NCBI GenBank assembly: GCA_946404865.1
Contig: CAMJFC010000019.1
Location: forward strand, 1 to 43,506
Source: an uncultured Prevotellaceae bacterium
Lineage (GTDB): Bacteria; Bacteroidota; Bacteroidia; Bacteroidales; Bacteroidaceae
Reading direction: 5' to 3'
Length of the DNA: 43,506 nucleotides
Shown here in pieces: positions 40,697-43,506 of this stretch. The translations under genes were made by a program, and so were the position numbers. The notes beneath the pieces were generated by a model. That model was given only the letters and a program-made list of their open reading frames with translations. It was not told the origin of the DNA and did not search any database. How positions within the stretch are numbered: position 1 is the first letter of the stretch; each line of letters opens with the position of its first letter.

Positions 40697-41120
40697 ACAA
40701 ATATTGTTTGATTTTGGCTATCATCTCCTGATACTCAGCATCGGTGAGATAGACTTTTCCGGGATTCATCTGGAATGTGCCTCCGTAGTCGGGACCATCC
40801 ACATACTTCGGAGCCAGATGGAAGTGCAGGTGCGACAGTTTGTCGCTGTACGCGCCATAGTTGATTTTCTCGGGGTTGAACGCCTGTTGCATCGCGCGGG
40901 TCACCTTGGCCACGTCTGCCATGAAGGCATTACGCTCATCGTCGGTGAGCTCGTTCAAATCATTCACATGCCCATTGTATGCCACAAGGCATCTTCCTTT
41001 GTACGTCTGTTCTTTGAACAGGAAAGCGCGCGACACGGTGAGTGGGCAGATTTCAATCATCAGGTCGTGCAACGTCTGGTTGTTGGTGCAGTACAAGCAC
41101 TGCTTTGGATCACTTTGCAT
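40695..41120 (-). CDS. HIT family protein
   Basis: A 141-residue member of the HIT superfamily of nucleotide hydrolases and transferases. The C-terminal half carries KLSHLHFHLAPKYVDG with the His-x-His-x-His motif, the N-terminus has a zinc-type CLYC pair, and RCLVAYNGHVNDLNELTDDE is the second conserved segment. Such proteins hydrolyse adenosine nucleotides (for example aminoacyl- or other AMP conjugates) in the cytoplasm. The final codon lies inside the terminator hairpin. The gene is separated from the HerA-like gene upstream (on the - strand) by about 115 nt with a repeat tract and T-runs; the two probably form independent units. Confidence 0.9.
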   Translation of the reverse strand: MQSDPKQCLYCTNNQTLHDLMIEICPLTVSRAFLFKEQTYKGRCLVAYNGHVNDLNELTDDERNAFMADVAKVTRAMQQAFNPEKINYGAYSDKLSHLHFHLAPKYVDGPDYGGTFQMNPGKVYLTDAEYQEMIAKIKQYL

Positions 41121-41204
41121 AGTTGATTGGTTTTTAAATCATTTGTTTTTTTTGTTTTTTTATTTTTTTATTATCACTCTTACTCAAGTCCCAGAACTAT
41201 TGTC

Positions 41205-41232
41205 CTTTAACTTCTTTAACTCCTTTAACTCC
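41205..41232. repeat. CTTTAACTN tandem repeat downstream of the HerA-like gene
   Basis: Three 9-nt units (CTTTAACTT, CTTTAACTC, CTTTAACTC) end 4 nt from the last base of the - strand HerA-like gene. On the - strand it reads GAGTTAAAGGAGTTAAAG. It is the same class of post-stop tract as those at 28414, 34240, 37536 and 40617. Confidence 0.75.
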
Positions 41233-41236
41233 TTGC

Positions 41237-42829
41237 CTACTTCATCAGATTGCCCAAGATGTCGCGCGTAATCTCACGTGTGATGGTACGTGTGGCAGCT
41301 GTCGTGGCATTTTTCACCACCTTTTCTTTGGCCGACGTCTTGCTTTTGCTCTTTTTGCCTGTCACTTTACTGGTCACGAACGCACCGGCAATGGCGGCTA
41401 TCGCCGAGGTGATGGCGGTGACAATCGCTTTGAGCACTTTTTTGAAGATTCCGGGTTTCTTTTTCCCGCTCGCTTTTTCTTTTTCTTTCTCTTCCTTTTC
41501 TTTGGCTTCTTTCTCTTTGGCTTTCTCAGCTTCCTTGGCCGCCTGCTCGGCTTCCTTCATCAGGATCTCATAGGCACTCTCACGGTCCTCCATCTTGTCG
41601 TACTTGCCATAGATACGGCTCTTTTTGATGATGTCAGAACGCTGACCTTCCGAGATGGCACCGATCTGCGAGAGGGGGAAGAGGATTTTGGCACGCTCCA
41701 CCACATTGGGGGCACCTTTCTCGTCCAGGAAACTGACCAATGCTTCGCCGGTTTCCAACTGCATAATCGCTTCATCGGTTTTGAAGGCGGGGTTGGCACG
41801 GAAGGTGTCAGCAGCCGTCTTCACGGCTTTCTGGTCTTTCGGGGTATAGGCTCTCAGCGCATGTTGCACACGGTTGCCCAACTGTCCGAGAATGCTTTCG
41901 GGGATGTCAGTGGGACTCTGTGTGATGAAGTAGATGCCCACACCTTTTGAACGGATGAGCCGAATCACCTGTTCTATCTTGTCGAGCAAAGCCTTGGAGG
42001 TGCCGTCGAAAAGCATGTGTGCCTCGTCGAAGAAGAACACGAGTTTGGGCAAGTCCTGGTCGCCCACCTCGGGCAAGGTGGAATAAAGCTCACTCATCAA
42101 CCACAGCAGGAAAGTGGAATAGAGTTTGGGCTGCATCATCAGCTTATCGGCGGCCAGCACGTTCATCACGCCCTTGCCCCCTTCGGTCTGCATCAAGTCG
42201 AAGATGTCGAACGACGGTTCACCGAAGAACCGGTCGGCACCTTGGCTCTCCAACTGCAACAGGGCGCGCTGGATCGCTCCTACCGATGCGGCGGAGATAT
42301 TACCATACTGCGTGGTGAAATCCTTGGCGTTTTTCGACACATAGTCGAGCATCGAGCGCAGGTCTTTCAAGTCAAGGATGAGCAGTCCGCGCTCGTCGGC
42401 GATGCGGAAGACGATATTGAGTACGCCATCCTGCGTCTCATTAAGCTGCAACAGACGCGACAGCAACTGCGGTCCCATCTGTGAGATGGTGGTACGCATA
42501 GGATGACCCTGTTCGCCATAGACATCGAAGAACCGTACCGGACAACTCTGAAACTGCGGGTTCTCAATGCCGAACTCGGGCAGGCGTTTCTCGATGAAAC
42601 CGCTCATCTTGCCTGTCTGTGAGATACCGGAGAGGTCGCCCTTCATGTCGGCCATGAAACAAGGCACACCCGCCTGGCAGAATGACTCCGCCATGACTTG
42701 TAATGTGACGGTCTTACCTGTACCCGTAGCACCAGCAATCAATCCGTGTCGGTTGGCCATCTTTCCAATGACGCTCAATGCGCCTGAAGGGCAATGAGCA
42801 ATGTATAATCCGTGTTCTTTGTCGTACAT
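41237..42829 (-). CDS. HerA-like ATPase (DUF853 family)
   Basis: A 530-residue ATPase of the DUF853/HerA helicase-like family, related to Yjg[17 protein letters not shown] (Walker A, residues 29-44), [28 protein letters not shown] (Walker B) and [14 protein letters not shown] (the sensor-like Q region) are in order. Residues near 425-460 are a Glu/Lys/Ala-rich coiled coil, followed by a hydrophobic patch ([20 protein letters not shown]) and a basic tail, possibly a membrane-associated end. The family is widespread; its role is poorly known and could involve DNA translocation. A TAnnTTTG box about 37-44 nt upstream of the start suggests its own promoter. Confidence 0.88.
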   Translation of the reverse strand: MYDKEHGLYIAHCPSGALSVIGKMANRHGLIAGATGTGKTVTLQVMAESFCQAGVPCFMADMKGDLSGISQTGKMSGFIEKRLPEFGIENPQFQSCPVRFFDVYGEQGHPMRTTISQMGPQLLSRLLQLNETQDGVLNIVFRIADERGLLILDLKDLRSMLDYVSKNAKDFTTQYGNISAASVGAIQRALLQLESQGADRFFGEPSFDIFDLMQTEGGKGVMNVLAADKLMMQPKLYSTFLLWLMSELYSTLPEVGDQDLPKLVFFFDEAHMLFDGTSKALLDKIEQVIRLIRSKGVGIYFITQSPTDIPESILGQLGNRVQHALRAYTPKDQKAVKTAADTFRANPAFKTDEAIMQLETGEALVSFLDEKGAPNVVERAKILFPLSQIGAISEGQRSDIIKKSRIYGKYDKMEDRESAYEILMKEAEQAAKEAEKAKEKEAKEKEEKEKEKASGKKKPGIFKKVLKAIVTAITSAIAAIAGAFVTSKVTGKKSKSKTSAKEKVVKNATTAATRTITREITRDILGNLMK

Positions 42830-43167
42830 ATCGTTGGTTTTTTAGTTATTGTCTCGTTTCGGATGCAAAAATAAGAAAAAAGTATCAATAAGACGAAAAA
42901 AAACACACAAAATAATTCACGAATCAGCCGGCATGGAGTGACAACACCATTTTCTACTTTGGAAATGTAAGACTTGGTCGTATTGGTTCTACGTGCCAGC
43001 TCTTCTTGAGTGACCTTTGCTTCTTTCCTTGCATTTTGGAGAATCTGACCAGAATAAAAGGAAAAGGCAGCCTCTTCCGCTTGAGCACGCTCGGGTGTTC
43101 CTACTTTGCTGAACTTGGCATCGAGAACAAGGTCGTAATCAACGATTTTGTGATTGTTTGTCTTCAT
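42775..43167 (-). pseudogene. 3'-truncated HTH (XRE/HigA-like) antitoxin gene
   Basis: Residues 1-78 (43167 to 42934) resemble a HigA-type antitoxin with a helix-turn-helix: QILQNARKEAKVTQEELARR, then KSYISKVENGVVTP. Full-length relatives continue with a final helix and strand; here the frame instead runs into CRLIRELFCVFFF, a stretch rich in Phe and Leu that includes the HerA promoter and overlaps the start of that gene. The C-terminal part is therefore lost, probably by deletion. The partner toxin (HigB type), normally just upstream, is absent from 43168-43253. It may still bind DNA as a partial protein. Confidence 0.6.
42866..42873 (-). promoter_or_regulatory. TAnnTTTG promoter box for the HerA-like gene
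   Basis: On the - strand the sequence is TATTTTTG, an exact fit to the Bacteroidetes -7 consensus. Transcription would begin near 42859, about 30 nt before ATG 42829. No clear TTTG box at the right distance is seen, so it is supported by one box only. Confidence 0.4.
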
Positions 43168-43196
43168 AATAAAATGTAAAATTTTTTGTCATTTTC

Positions 43197-43227
43197 TTTG
43201 CAGTTTGAAATATATATATTATATTTG
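43197..43227 (+). promoter_or_regulatory. Bacteroidetes consensus promoter for the right-edge gene
   Basis: TTTG at 43197-43200 and TATATTTG at 43220-43227 are 19 bp apart, matching the -33/-7 consensus of Bacteroidetes primary sigma factors. Start would fall near 43235, about 19 nt before ATG 43254. It overlaps the region upstream of the divergent HTH gene. Confidence 0.65.
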
Positions 43228-43253
43228 AAGCCAAATACGAAAACATTACGATT

Positions 43254-43506
43254 ATGGAGCAATATGTTAATCAGCAAATAGAGGGCGATACCAAGTCTAA
43301 ACGTCGTGGAAGGAAGGTGCCGGTAGTGTTCATCTTGATTGTCTTTTGCCTGCTTGATGCTTTCAGAGTCAGTGCGCAGTCGCTTACGTTCGCTGACCAG
43401 AACGTGGAGCGACGGGCACTCATCCATGGTGATACTGATCAGGACGGAAAGATCTCAAAGGCAGAGGCCGACTCCCTGAAGTCTCTGGTTCTTACGCAGT
43501 ATCGCA
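43254..43506 (+). CDS. Secreted protein, N-terminal part (cut by the window edge)
   Basis: ATG 43254 opens a frame that is still open at the edge (84 codons seen). The N-terminus is a basic stretch (TKSKRRGRK) followed by a hydrophobic signal VPVVFILIVFCLLDAF and a likely cleavage after SAQ. The mature part starts SLTFADQNVERRALIHGDTD, then QDGKISKAEAD, a segment with an EF-hand-like Asp-x-Asp-x-Asp-Gly loop that often precedes leucine-rich repeats in BspA-like Bacteroidetes surface proteins. Which domains follow cannot be seen. Opposite-strand frames here are its shadow. Confidence 0.7.
   Translation, partial: MEQYVNQQIEGDTKSKRRGRKVPVVFILIVFCLLDAFRVSAQSLTFADQNVERRALIHGDTDQDGKISKAEADSLKSLVLTQYR

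Noticed and set aside
43164..43427. 87-codon - strand frame at the right edge
   Set aside because: It runs opposite to the secreted-protein gene from 43254, which has a promoter and a signal peptide; the - strand product looks random.
1..43506. tRNA, rRNA, riboswitch, integrase or insertion-sequence genes
   Set aside because: I looked for cloverleaf-like segments, conserved rRNA stretches, transposase motifs and terminal repeats and saw none that I can support.

Overview
The window looks like a chromosomal stretch from a Bacteroidales bacterium, most likely Prevotellaceae. Reasons: Bacteroidetes-type promoters (TTTG, about 19 bp, TAnnTTTG) instead of sigma70 boxes, weak or absent Shine-Dalgarno sequences, a secreted protein with the C-terminal tail usual in Prevotella (…GIYVKDGKKVVVK), an edge gene that starts like a BspA-type surface protein, AAA-ATPase_like/PD-(D/E)XK genes, and dense low-complexity intergenic repeats. 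The genus is inference; no rRNA or tRNA lies in the window.

From 10 to about 34,235 every gene is on the + strand, with short gaps or 1-14 nt overlaps: one long surface-polysaccharide locus. (a) 10-4,753: a KAS III-like synthase, an SDR reductase, a membrane acyltransferase, a GNAT-like protein and a CapA-like phosphoesterase. (b) 4,843-17,598: a DUF4886 lipoprotein, two tandem ATP-grasp ligases, two LicD phosphotransferases around a GT4 glycosyltransferase, an acyltransferase, two SGNH-hydrolase lipoproteins on either side of rmlB and an AAA/PDDEXK gene, and a fused TagD-like cytidylyltransferase/Gfo-Idh-MocA oxidoreductase. (c) 17,598-26,323: a second SDR, a decayed acyltransferase, a Wzy-like polymerase, two acyltransferases, a CDP-glycerol glycerophosphotransferase (TagF/TagB family), an ATPase, a WecG/TagA glycosyltransferase and a glycerophosphodiester phosphodiesterase lipoprotein. 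(d) 26,465-34,235: a galacturonokinase-like GHMP kinase, a nucleotidyltransferase, a UDP-glucuronate 4-epimerase-like enzyme, an acyltransferase, UDP-glucose 6-dehydrogenase, a glycosyltransferase and an NTP_transf_5 protein.

Taken together, (b) and (c) hold the parts to make a CDP-activated polyol phosphate (fusion enzyme, perhaps the SDR), transfer polyol-phosphate or similar groups (TagF-like, LicD x2), add a ManNAc-type sugar (TagA-like), polymerise repeats (Wzy), decorate them with acyl and perhaps amino-acid groups (five intact acyltransferases, ATP-grasps), and trim them outside the cytoplasm (three SGNH/DUF4886 lipoproteins, a GDPD lipoprotein). I infer a teichoic-acid-like, phosphodiester-containing capsule or O-polysaccharide that also contains uronic acid. 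No flippase or initiating glycosyl-phosphate transferase is in the window, so the locus probably continues to the left.

From about 34.4 kb the content changes: a 55-codon small gene, a large secreted endonuclease I, two overlapping genes for exported proteins of unknown function, a strong bidirectional hairpin, then on the - strand a HIT protein, a HerA-like DUF853 ATPase and a truncated HTH antitoxin. A divergent secreted protein runs off the right edge. Between 26.3 and 41.2 kb most stop codons are followed by low-complexity tracts (TTACCCC, TTAACTCC, CTTTAACTN, AACATTC units and GC-rich hairpins).
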